This document shows positions 19,379-27,527 of a DNA stretch of 64,000 nt, one piece after another. Every line of letters starts with the position of its first letter. Positions within the stretch are counted from its first letter, which is position 1. The stretch is taken from NCBI RefSeq assembly GCF_013155465.1, contig NZ_JABJVX010000006.1, positions 124,001 through 188,000 on the forward strand, in the 5' to 3' direction. The notes under the pieces were generated by a model. It was not told the origin of the DNA, made no database searches, and saw only the letters and a list, made by a program, of their open reading frames with translations. A program made the translations under genes and the position numbers. Source of the stretch: Alterinioella nitratireducens (lineage in GTDB: Bacteria > Pseudomonadota > Alphaproteobacteria > Rhodobacterales > Rhodobacteraceae).

Positions 19379-21541
19379 CTAGTTGCCGCCCAACAACTGC
19401 CGCAAGAACCCGCCAAGGCCCTGGTCCGGCTCACCGGGCTCGTTGCCGGGCAGGCGGATGCCCTGCGGCTCCTCGGGCGGGCGTGCCTCGGCCACCGGGT
19501 CGATCATCGGCAGGGGGCGCGGTGGCAACCCGTCATGGACGCGCTCCATCGTCTGGCGCCAGATCTCGGCGGGCAAACCGCCGCCCGTGATGCCGGAGAG
19601 GGACCGGTTGTCGTCATATCCGATCCAGACACCGGCGACGTAATCCGCCGTGAACCCGACGAACCAGGCATCCCGCAAGGCCGATGTGGTGCCGGTCTTG
19701 CCCGCCACGGGCCGATCCTCCAGCGCCGCGCGTCGACCGGTGCCATTGGCCACGACCTGCGCCATCATGTAGGTCAGCTGCCGCGCCGCCGCCTCCGAGA
19801 TCACACGCTCGCGGATACCGCCGCCCTGCCCGATCATCGGCTCGCTGTCGCCAAGAAGGCGCAGGTCGATGAGACCGTAGGGCGTCACCGCCGAGCCGCC
19901 GTTGAGGATCCCCGCATAGGCCCCCGTCATCTCGATCAGGGTGCTTTCCGACGCGCCAAGCGCCAGCGCGGGACCGGCGGCCAGGTCGCTTTCGATGCCG
20001 AATTGCGAGGCCACCGTGCGCACGAGATCGCGGCCCACGGCCTCGGACAGGCGGACGGCGGGGATGTTCAGCGAATGCTGCAACGCCGCGGTCAACGTCA
20101 CCTCCCCCCGGAATCGCCGGTCGTAATTGACCGGTGAATAGGGGCCGGAGCCCGGCACGTTGATCGTCAGCGGCTCATCCATGATCATGTCGTCGAAGCG
20201 CCAGCCCAGGTCCAGCGCGGTGGCGTAGACAAAGGGCTTGAAGGCCGATCCTGTCTGCCGCATCGCCATCGTCGCGCGGTTGAAGAGGCCGGTGCCGGAC
20301 TCGCGCCCGCCCACCATGGCGCGCACCGATCCATCCGCCGACATCACCACGATGGCCGCCTCCGCATCCGACCCCTCACTCGCCTGGTTGGCGAAGACCT
20401 CGGCCAGCGCGGCCTCGGCGGCCTCCTGCATGCGCGGGTCGAAGGTCGTGCGCACGATCACGTCTTCGGTCGTGTCCGTGGTCAGGAAATCGGGGCCCTG
20501 CGTCATGATCCAATCGGCGAAATAACCGCCCGCGCGCGCCTCTGCCGCGTCGGAGAGGACCGCCGGATCATTCCGCGCCGCCTCGGCCTCGGCCTCTGTC
20601 AGATAGCCCTCGGCCGCCATCAGGCCCAACACGACCGCCGCGCGATCCTGGCTGCGTTGCAGGTTGGTCGTGGGCGCAAAACGCGAGGGCGCCGTCAGCA
20701 AGCCGGCCAGCATGGCGCTTTGCTGCGGATTCGCCTCGGCCGCGGAACGGCCGAAATAGCGCTGCATCGCGGCCTCGACCCCGTAGGCGCCGGCCCCCAG
20801 ATAGGCCCGGTTGAGATAGATCGTCAGGATCTCGTCCTTGGTATAGCGCAGTTCCATCGCCAGCGAGAAGGGGATCTCGGCGATCTTGCGCCACAAGGAC
20901 GAGCGGCGGCAATCGGCCTCATACTCGGCCTCGGATTCCCATTCCGCCGCGTCGTACTGCACGCCCAGGCACATCAGCTTCGCCACCTGCTGCGTGATGG
21001 TGGACCCGCCATGCCCCTCCAGCGGCCCGCGCCCTTCGCTCAGGTTGATGCGGATGGCGGACGCGATACCGCGCGGGGAAATCCCCCAATGGCGATAGAA
21101 CCGCCGATCCTCTGTCGCCACCACGGCATTCACCAGGTGCGGCGAGATCGAGGTCGGGTCGCCCATGCCGCCGAACTGCTCGCCGCGCCAGGCAAAGACA
21201 TTGCCATCGCGATCCAGCATCGTGACGGAGCCGCGCTGGCGGCCGTCGATCACCTCGCCGAGTGGGGGCAGGGTCGTGTACATATAGGCCGTGGCGACGC
21301 CCAGGATCAGCAGAACCGCCAGCGTCCCGCGCCACAGAAAGCCGAAGATCAGCCGCAAGACAAAGCGCAAGACACGCCCGAAAAAGCCCAGAATGCCGCG
21401 GCGCCGGGCGGGGGCCTTGCGCCGCGTTGTCTTGCGCCTGCGTGTTTGCGCCGGCTTGGCGGGCGTGGTGCTGTTGCGCCGATCCGCCACCAGACGCCTG
21501 CCGCCCTGGCCCCGCCGCCCGCGATTTCCCGAATTGCTCAT
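19379..21541 (-). CDS. mrcA: Class A penicillin-binding protein 1A
   Basis: A 720-residue bifunctional peptidoglycan synthase. A basic cytoplasmic tail (residues 1-50) precedes one membrane helix (about 70-90). The glycosyltransferase (GT51) motifs are ATEDRRFYRHWG and GGSTITQQVAK; an insertion with two cysteines (MCLGVQ through CRRSSLWRK) follows. The transpeptidase domain has the catalytic serine in RQTGSAFKPF, SLN and GKTGTT. The tail is Pro/Gly-rich. It is divergent from glnK. Distinction from PBP1C-type proteins is by overall motif pattern. Confidence 0.93.
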   Translation of the reverse strand: MSNSGNRGRRGQGGRRLVADRRNSTTPAKPAQTRRRKTTRRKAPARRRGILGFFGRVLRFVLRLIFGFLWRGTLAVLLILGVATAYMYTTLPPLGEVIDGRQRGSVTMLDRDGNVFAWRGEQFGGMGDPTSISPHLVNAVVATEDRRFYRHWGISPRGIASAIRINLSEGRGPLEGHGGSTITQQVAKLMCLGVQYDAAEWESEAEYEADCRRSSLWRKIAEIPFSLAMELRYTKDEILTIYLNRAYLGAGAYGVEAAMQRYFGRSAAEANPQQSAMLAGLLTAPSRFAPTTNLQRSQDRAAVVLGLMAAEGYLTEAEAEAARNDPAVLSDAAEARAGGYFADWIMTQGPDFLTTDTTEDVIVRTTFDPRMQEAAEAALAEVFANQASEGSDAEAAIVVMSADGSVRAMVGGRESGTGLFNRATMAMRQTGSAFKPFVYATALDLGWRFDDMIMDEPLTINVPGSGPYSPVNYDRRFRGEVTLTAALQHSLNIPAVRLSEAVGRDLVRTVASQFGIESDLAAGPALALGASESTLIEMTGAYAGILNGGSAVTPYGLIDLRLLGDSEPMIGQGGGIRERVISEAAARQLTYMMAQVVANGTGRRAALEDRPVAGKTGTTSALRDAWFVGFTADYVAGVWIGYDDNRSLSGITGGGLPAEIWRQTMERVHDGLPPRPLPMIDPVAEARPPEEPQGIRLPGNEPGEPDQGLGGFLRQLLGGN

Positions 21542-21797
21542 TCTCTAAACCTGCTCGTCATTTTGGGTCACCATAAGCGGTTTCGACCGCTTTGTGGAGA
21601 GGCGATGCCGCAGCGCGGAATTTCAAACCTGCCTGTTTTTCGGGCGTTCTGCCACAAAGGTGCGAAAATTGTGCGATTCAGGGCGAATCCGCCCCGGCCC
21701 GATGCCCGGTTTCATTCCCATTTCCGGTCTCCCGCGCTCTTTCTTGCCTCATTCCGCCAACCCCGGCGGTCCATGAACCACAAGAAGGTGCAAAGGC
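21542..21797. promoter_or_regulatory. Divergent upstream region of mrcA and glnK
   Basis: A 256-base gap. It holds the hairpin AAGCGG, 6-base loop TTTCGA, CCGCTT at 21575-21592, and two direct GTGCGA-type repeats about one helical turn apart near 21660 and 21671. NtrC-type control of glnK-amtB would be expected, but I cannot identify a convincing NtrC site or a -24/-12 promoter. Confidence 0.4.
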
Positions 21798-22136
21798 GTG
21801 AAACTCATCATCGCAGCAATCAAACCTTTCAAGCTGGAGGAGGTCCGCGAGGCGCTGACCGAGATCGGCGTGCGCGGCATGATGGTCTCGGAGGTCAAGG
21901 GCTTCGGGGCCCAGTCCGGCCATACCGAGATCTATCGCGGCGCGGAATATGCCGTGAACTACGTGCCCAAGACCAAGCTGGAACTTGTCGTCCCCGAGGG
22001 GCTGGCCGACCAGGCGGTCGAGACCATCCGCAAGACCGCCGAAACCGGCAAGATCGGCGATGGCAAGATCTTCGTGCTCGACGTGGCGCAGGCCATGCGG
22101 GTGCGCACCGGAGAAACCAATGAGAACGCGATCTGA
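21798..22136 (+). CDS. glnK: P-II family nitrogen regulator GlnK
   Basis: A 112-residue trimeric signalling protein reporting nitrogen, ATP/ADP and 2-oxoglutarate status and gating the ammonium channel. The start MKLIIAAIKPFKLEEVREAL is typical. The T-loop YRGAEYAVNYVPK carries the uridylylated tyrosine (about Y51), and TGKIGDGKIFVLDVAQAMRVRTGE is the C-terminal signature. Its stop shares one base with the amtB start, the classic glnK-amtB arrangement, which favours GlnK over GlnB. Confidence 0.97.
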   Translation: MKLIIAAIKPFKLEEVREALTEIGVRGMMVSEVKGFGAQSGHTEIYRGAEYAVNYVPKTKLELVVPEGLADQAVETIRKTAETGKIGDGKIFVLDVAQAMRVRTGETNENAI

Positions 22137-23470
22137 TGCGCAAGGAACCCCTCGATATGATACTGAAACCCCTCCCCCTGGCCGCCGCGCTGACCGTGTT
22201 TCCGGTCGCCGCCTTCGCCAATGAAGCGCCGTCCTCGTTCGAGGATGTGGGCTATATTCTCACCACGCTCCTGTTCCTGATCGGCGGCTTCCTCGTCTTC
22301 TGGATGGCGGCGGGTTTTGCCATGCTGGAGGCCGGTCTCGTCCGCTCCAAGAACGTGGCGATGCAACTGACCAAGAACATCGCCCTCTTCTCCATCGCCG
22401 CCGTGATGTACTGGCTGGTGGGCTACGGCGTCATGTATCCCGGCGACTGGCTGATCGACGGTGTCATGGGCCCGCTCTTCCAGGTCACCTCGCTCGAGCC
22501 CGTGGGCGTCGGCGCCGATGGCACGTCGGTCGACTACGCGTCCGCCGGGTCGGACTTCTTCTTTCAGCTGATGTTCGCCGCCACCGCCGCGTCGATCGTG
22601 TCCGGCACCCTGGCCGAGCGCATCAAGCTCTGGCCGTTCCTCGCCTTCGTCGTGGTCCTGACCGGCCTGATCTACCCGATCGAGGCGTCCTGGCAGTGGG
22701 GCGGCGGCTGGTTGGCTGAGGCCGGTTTCTCCGATTTCGCGGGCTCGACCCTGGTTCATGCCACAGGCGGATTCGCGGCGCTGGCCGGTGTGCTGGTGCT
22801 CGGGCCGAGGCTTGGCAAGTACAAGGATGGCCGCGTCAACCCGATGCCCGGCTCGAACCTGGCGCTGGCCACGCTCGGCACGTTCATCCTGTGGCTCGGC
22901 TGGTTCGGCTTCAACGGCGCATCGCAGCTTGCCATGGGCACGATCTCGGACGTGGCCGACGTGAGCCGCATCTTCGCCAACACGAACATGGCGGCGGCCG
23001 CGGGGGCGATCGTGGCGCTGGTCATGACGCAGCTGATCTTCGGCAAGGCGGACCTGACCATGGTGCTGAACGGCGCGCTGGCGGGCCTCGTCTCGATCAC
23101 CGCCGAGCCGCTGACGCCGTCGCTGTTCCAGGCGCTGCTGATCGGCGGTGTCGGCGGGGCCATCGTGGTCTTCGCGGTTCCGGCCCTTGACCGGATGAAG
23201 ATCGACGACGTGGTCGGCGCGATCCCGGTGCACCTTCTGGCGGGCCTCTGGGGCACCCTGATCGTGCCCTGGACCAACCCGGCCGCGTCCTTCGCCATCC
23301 AGATCATGGGCATGGCCGCCATCGGCGCCTTCGTCTTCGTGGTCAGCCTGGCTGTCTTCATCGTGATCCGCGCCATCTTCGGGCTGCGGGTGGATGAGGA
23401 GGACGAGATCACCGGCCTCGACATGGCAGAGCTCGGCATGGAGGCCTATCCGGAGTTCTCGGACGCCTGA
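22136..23470 (+). CDS. amtB: Ammonium transporter AmtB
   Basis: A 444-residue inner-membrane ammonium channel. The ATG at 22136 overlaps the glnK stop; a second ATG at 22157 would begin directly at a signal-like helix ending in AFA. Eleven helices are visible, with GFLVFWMAAGFAMLEAGLVR, the TLVHATGGFAALAG segment (first pore histidine region) and DDVVGAIPVHLLAGLWGTL (second pore histidine region). The cytoplasmic tail carries a DEEDEITGLDMAELGMEAYPEF motif typical of AmtB C-termini that contact GlnK. A terminator follows. Confidence 0.97.
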   Translation: MRKEPLDMILKPLPLAAALTVFPVAAFANEAPSSFEDVGYILTTLLFLIGGFLVFWMAAGFAMLEAGLVRSKNVAMQLTKNIALFSIAAVMYWLVGYGVMYPGDWLIDGVMGPLFQVTSLEPVGVGADGTSVDYASAGSDFFFQLMFAATAASIVSGTLAERIKLWPFLAFVVVLTGLIYPIEASWQWGGGWLAEAGFSDFAGSTLVHATGGFAALAGVLVLGPRLGKYKDGRVNPMPGSNLALATLGTFILWLGWFGFNGASQLAMGTISDVADVSRIFANTNMAAAAGAIVALVMTQLIFGKADLTMVLNGALAGLVSITAEPLTPSLFQALLIGGVGGAIVVFAVPALDRMKIDDVVGAIPVHLLAGLWGTLIVPWTNPAASFAIQIMGMAAIGAFVFVVSLAVFIVIRAIFGLRVDEEDEITGLDMAELGMEAYPEFSDA

Positions 23471-23481
23471 ATACCCAAATG

Positions 23482-23510
23482 GAAGGGCACCCCTGCCGGG
23501 TGCCCTTCTT
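23482..23510 (+). terminator. Intrinsic terminator of glnK-amtB
   Basis: Stem GAAGGGCACCC, loop CTGCC, GGGTGCCCTTC, then TT, 11 bases after the amtB stop. A second small inverted repeat (GGTGGGC, 6-base loop, GCCCACC) lies at 23532-23551. Confidence 0.85.
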
Positions 23511-23569
23511 CACGTTCCGAGGGCCCCATAGGGTGGGCGGTTCTGCCCACCATCGCGCCCCAGCACATG

Positions 23570-23606
23570 AAAAACCCCGCCACGGCCAACACCGTCGCGG
23601 GGTTTC
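23570..23606 (-). terminator. Intrinsic terminator of trxA
   Basis: Read leftward, AAACCCCGC pairs with GCGGGGTTT across a 16-base loop and is followed by a T-run. It lies 28 bases beyond the trxA stop and probably ends the whole leftward addBA-trxA run. Confidence 0.8.
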
Positions 23607-23633
23607 CCATGTCTTTCGGTCAGTCGAACGAGA

Positions 23634-23954
23634 TCAGATCTCGCCTTCGATCCAGCTTTGCAGCGCCGCCTTGGGGGCCGCGCCGACCTTGTTCGAGACG
23701 ACCTCGCCGCCCTTGAACAGAAACAGCGCCGGAATGCCGCGCACGCCCAGTTGCATGGGGGCGTTGGGGTTTTCGTCGACGTTGATCTTCACGATCTTGA
23801 TCTTGTCGCCCATCTCCTCGGAGATCTCTTCCAGGGCGGGGCCGATCTGGCGGCAGGGGCCGCACCATTCGGCCCAGAAATCCACCACGACGGGGATGTC
23901 GGACTGTTTCACTTCACTATCAAATGTTGCGTCGGTGACGGCGATGGTGGCCAT
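23634..23954 (-). CDS. trxA: Thioredoxin
   Basis: A 106-residue cytosolic dithiol reductase. The active site WCGPC is at residues 30-34 (cysteines 31 and 34) within [18 protein letters not shown]. The cis-proline is in [14 protein letters not shown]. Length and fold elements are complete. It lies 204 bases downstream of addA on the same strand, separated by a G-run repeat, so it may have its own promoter. Confidence 0.97.
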   Translation of the reverse strand: MATIAVTDATFDSEVKQSDIPVVVDFWAEWCGPCRQIGPALEEISEEMGDKIKIVKINVDENPNAPMQLGVRGIPALFLFKGGEVVSNKVGAAPKAALQSWIEGEI

Positions 23955-24097
23955 ATCTAGCCCTCCTGGAGGCGTTTTGAGCGGGTCAGGGGCGAAACCT
24001 AGGCACGGGGGCGGACAAGGTCAAGCGACTGAAACACGGCTGCGCAATCATGTGATCGGGGCGGCACATTCCGCCCGAAATGAGGGGGGTGCCCCCC

Positions 24098-24130
24098 GTA
24101 CACCCCCCGATGCACCCCCCGTACACCCCC
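24098..24130. repeat. G-run intergenic repeat, copy 1
   Basis: A 33-base element identical (in reverse complement) to 47910-47942. Read on the minus strand it consists of runs of five or six G separated by TGTAC, TGCATC and TGTAC. Here a fourth G-run follows the core, so four runs are available for a G-quadruplex on the minus strand. Similarity to the second copy continues past the core into GGCACCCCCC and CATTTC. It sits between addA and trxA. Confidence 0.85.
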
Positions 24131-24158
24131 TGCGCAGATGAAACGCGGGCCGCGCGGG

Positions 24159-27100
24159 TCAAGGAAGCGCGTCGCGGGCGCGGGTCAGGGCCGGGGTGGT
24201 GAGTTCTGACGGCAGGGGCATCAGCCGCGCCTCGCGGGTCCACAGGATCGCGGTGTCAACGGTCTTGCCCGGATAGATCGCGGCCAGCATCTCGGCATAG
24301 GCCCCCATCTGGCGCAGGAGGCCCTCGGGCACCTCCTCCGGTCCCGAGGGGCAGATTGCGTTGGATTTGAAATCGACGGCGAGGAGCCTCGTGTCGGACA
24401 GGATCAGCCGGTCGATCTGGCCCACCAGCTTGCGGCCAAGCGTGGGGCTGTCGGCGGTCAGAGACACTTCGGCCAGGGCACCTTCGGCGAAGATCGCGGC
24501 CAGGTGCGGCGCGGTCAGGCAGGCCACGGCCTCCTGCAGCAGGGCCCCGGCCTCGGCATCCTCGACCGCGCCCTCGCCCGCCAATATCCCCGGTGCGGCA
24601 GCGCTCCAGGCGGGTTTCGCGATCTCGGGCAGATGCTCCAGCAGCAGATGCAGCCGCCGCCCGCGCGCCTTGGCTTCCTCCTCGTCCAGCCCCTCGCCGG
24701 GCAGCGCCTTGGCTCCGCCGAGGTCAGAGGGCGAGAGCGGCTTGACGTCGCGCGCCTCGGCCCTGGGCCTGAGATGAACCCAATCGGGCAGCGGCGCGGC
24801 CTCCTGCGTGGCGTCCTTGTCAGGGGCGATCCGCCCCCAATCCCCGGTCTCGATCCGCCAGCCGGGGGCGTCGAAGAACAGCTGCTCACGCCCGCCCACA
24901 CGCGGCGCGGCCTCGCGGATCTGGGTGAACCAGCTGCCGTTTTCCCTGGTCTCGATCTTGCCCGCCGCCGCCACGATCAGCCAGCTTTCCGCCCGCGTCA
25001 TGGCGACGTAGAGCAGGCGGTTGCGTTCCTCGGCCTCGCGGTCCGCGCGCGCCTCGAAAAGGGGGCGCAGGCGGTCGGGGCTGTCGGCCTTGGCCCCGGC
25101 CCAGATCACCGGGCCATCCTCGGGCGCCAGCAGCACCTGGTGATTGCCGCCGCCCTGCCGGTAGCCGGTATCGGGCAGGATCACCACGGGCGATTCCAGC
25201 CCCTTCGCGCCATGCACCGTCATTACCCGGATCTGGTCGCCCGCGCGGCTGGCGTCGCGCTTGATCTTGACGTCATCGGTTTGCAGCCAGCCGACAAAGC
25301 CGGTCAGGCTCGGCACTTCCAGCCGCTCATAGGCCAGCGCCTGCGCCAGCATCGCGTCGATCCCGTCCTCGGCCTCGGCCCCGAGACGCGCCAGCAGCCT
25401 GCGCCGCCCGTCATGGCGGATCAGCACCCGTTCCAACAGGTCGTAGGGGCGCAGGAAATCGGCCCGGTTGCGCAGGTCGACCAGCATTTTCACCGTTTCG
25501 GGGAATTCGGCCTGCCGGTCCTGCAAGGCGCGCCAGAGGTAGCTGCCCCGGCCATGAGCCAGATCGTGCAAACCCGCCTCGGACCAGCCGAAGAGGGGCG
25601 AGCGCAGGATCGCGGCCAGCGACAGGTCATCCTCGGGCGTGGCCAGGAACGCCATGAGGGCCGTCAGATCCTTCACCGCAAGCTCGGCGGCCAGCCGCAT
25701 CACATCGGCCCCCGCAATGGGCAGCCCCCTGGCCTTGATCGCCGCGATGATCTCGTGAAACACGTCGGAGCGGCGCTGCACCAGGATCAGGATATCGCCC
25801 GCGCGCACCGGGCGGCGCTGGCCCTCCACGACAATCGGCGTGCCATCCGTCAGCATCGTGTCGATGGCCTGCGCGATGCGGCGGGCGAGGATCACCTTGT
25901 GGTCGTCATCCGAGAGCCGGTCGACGGGGTCGTCCCATTGCGCGGGCGCGCCCGCCTTGACCTCCTCGACATGCGGCCAGATGTCGACGCGGCCCGGCAG
26001 CGTCGCCTTGTGGGCGATGTGCTCCACATCCGTGCCGACGCCCGCGCCGCCCTCGCCCTCGAACACCCGATCGACCAGCGCCAGGACCGGAGGCGCGGAG
26101 CGGAAGGAATGCAGGAGCGCGCAATCCTGGAACGGTGCGCCGGACGCGGTCAGGCCCTGCCGGAAATGCTCCCGCATCCGGTCGAACCCGCCGGGATCGG
26201 CGCCCTGGAAGGAATAGATCGACTGTTTCTTGTCGCCGACGACGAAGATCGTGCGCGCCACGTCCGTTCGCGCGCCGGCCCCTGACGCAAACTCGCCCGC
26301 CAGATCGGCGATGATCTCCCATTGGGCGGGGGCGGTGTCCTGCGCCTCGTCGACGAGGATATGGTCGATGCCGCCATCGAGCCGGAAGAGCACCCATTGC
26401 GCGACGCCCCCCCGGCTGAGCAGCGCCCGCGTGCGCAGGATCAGATCGTCGAAATCGAGCCAGCCAAGTGCCGCTTTCGCGGCCTCGAACGCGGGCAGGA
26501 ACCCGGCGGCGAAGCGATGCAGCGCGGCGGTTTTCTGTGCCGCCTGGAACGCGCGGCGGCGCGGGCGGGCGGCCTCGACGCGTTCCATCAGCGCCTCAAG
26601 GTCTGGGGTAAGCTCGGCCATCTGCGCCCAGATCGGCTTGGTCGGGAAGCTGCCGATCTTGGCGGTATCCGGTGTCCTGGTGTCCGAGCCGCTCAGGAAC
26701 GCCTCCTCCAGCAATTCCACATCCGCCAGCCCCGGCGCGTCCCATGTCACCCGCTGAAACCGCGCGATATTGCTGGCGTGGTTCTTCTTTTCCGGGTCCA
26801 GATAGGCACTGACCGCGTGGCACAGGTCGCCCTCGCCCCCCTCGAACACATCCGCGACGATGCGCGCCTCTGTCTCGCCCGCGGGCACCCCGAACCAGTC
26901 GAACACCTCATCGCGCGTGGCCCCCGCCCCGATCGCCTCGCGCCACCCCAGCAGCGCCTTGAGGAACGGCATTGCGTCATCGCCCGAGAGATATTCGGCC
27001 AGCGCATCGACCGCGCCGACGTCGCCGCCACCGGCCAGCCCGTCCAGCACGTCGGCGCAGAGGATCGCCTGCGCGCGTTCGTCCATCTCCGTGAAGCGCG

Positions 27101-27527
27101 GCGACACGCCCGCCTCCAGCGGGAACCGGCGCAGGATCGCGGCGCAGAAGGAATGGATGGTCTGGATCTTCAGCCCGCCCGGCGTCTCGATGGCGCGGGC
27201 AAAGAGCGTTCTTGCACGCGCCAGCAGCGTCTCCGTGACCTCCGCCTGCGGCACGCCGAGCCCGATGAGTGCGCCGCGCAACTCGCCCTCGGCCAGCATC
27301 GCCCATTCGCCCAATCGCCTGAACAGCCGGTTCTGCATCTCGGAGGCGGCGGCCTTGGTGTAGGTCAGGCACAGGATGCGTTCCGGCGGCACCTCGCGCA
27401 GCAGGAGCCGCGCCACCCGGTCCGTCAGCACCCGCGTCTTGCCGCTGCCCGCGTTGGCCGAAAGCCAGGTGGAGGCACCGGGATCGGCCGCCTCGATCTG
27501 GGCAAGCGTGGCGTCGTCGAACCTCAT
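24159..27527 (-). CDS. addA: Double-strand break repair helicase-nuclease AddA
   Basis: A 1122-residue subunit of the AddAB complex, which processes DNA ends and loads RecA, replacing RecBCD in alphaproteobacteria. The UvrD-type helicase begins STWLSANAGSGKTRVLTDRV (Walker A near residue 25), with LVDEAQDTAPAQW (Walker B), VGDKKQSIYSFQGADP, IRVMTVHGAKGLESPVV and NRLLYVAMTRAE. The C-terminal RecB-family nuclease shows LILSDTRLLAVDFKSNA. The ATG overlaps the addB stop by four bases. Confidence 0.97.
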   Translation of the reverse strand: MRFDDATLAQIEAADPGASTWLSANAGSGKTRVLTDRVARLLLREVPPERILCLTYTKAAASEMQNRLFRRLGEWAMLAEGELRGALIGLGVPQAEVTETLLARARTLFARAIETPGGLKIQTIHSFCAAILRRFPLEAGVSPRFTEMDERAQAILCADVLDGLAGGGDVGAVDALAEYLSGDDAMPFLKALLGWREAIGAGATRDEVFDWFGVPAGETEARIVADVFEGGEGDLCHAVSAYLDPEKKNHASNIARFQRVTWDAPGLADVELLEEAFLSGSDTRTPDTAKIGSFPTKPIWAQMAELTPDLEALMERVEAARPRRRAFQAAQKTAALHRFAAGFLPAFEAAKAALGWLDFDDLILRTRALLSRGGVAQWVLFRLDGGIDHILVDEAQDTAPAQWEIIADLAGEFASGAGARTDVARTIFVVGDKKQSIYSFQGADPGGFDRMREHFRQGLTASGAPFQDCALLHSFRSAPPVLALVDRVFEGEGGAGVGTDVEHIAHKATLPGRVDIWPHVEEVKAGAPAQWDDPVDRLSDDDHKVILARRIAQAIDTMLTDGTPIVVEGQRRPVRAGDILILVQRRSDVFHEIIAAIKARGLPIAGADVMRLAAELAVKDLTALMAFLATPEDDLSLAAILRSPLFGWSEAGLHDLAHGRGSYLWRALQDRQAEFPETVKMLVDLRNRADFLRPYDLLERVLIRHDGRRRLLARLGAEAEDGIDAMLAQALAYERLEVPSLTGFVGWLQTDDVKIKRDASRAGDQIRVMTVHGAKGLESPVVILPDTGYRQGGGNHQVLLAPEDGPVIWAGAKADSPDRLRPLFEARADREAEERNRLLYVAMTRAESWLIVAAAGKIETRENGSWFTQIREAAPRVGGREQLFFDAPGWRIETGDWGRIAPDKDATQEAAPLPDWVHLRPRAEARDVKPLSPSDLGGAKALPGEGLDEEEAKARGRRLHLLLEHLPEIAKPAWSAAAPGILAGEGAVEDAEAGALLQEAVACLTAPHLAAIFAEGALAEVSLTADSPTLGRKLVGQIDRLILSDTRLLAVDFKSNAICPSGPEEVPEGLLRQMGAYAEMLAAIYPGKTVDTAILWTREARLMPLPSELTTPALTRARDALP

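Noticed and set aside
24080-24135. CRISPR-like or tandem repeat (G-runs)
   Set aside because: The units are 11-12 bases with no spacers; it is a single dispersed element with one other copy, not an array.
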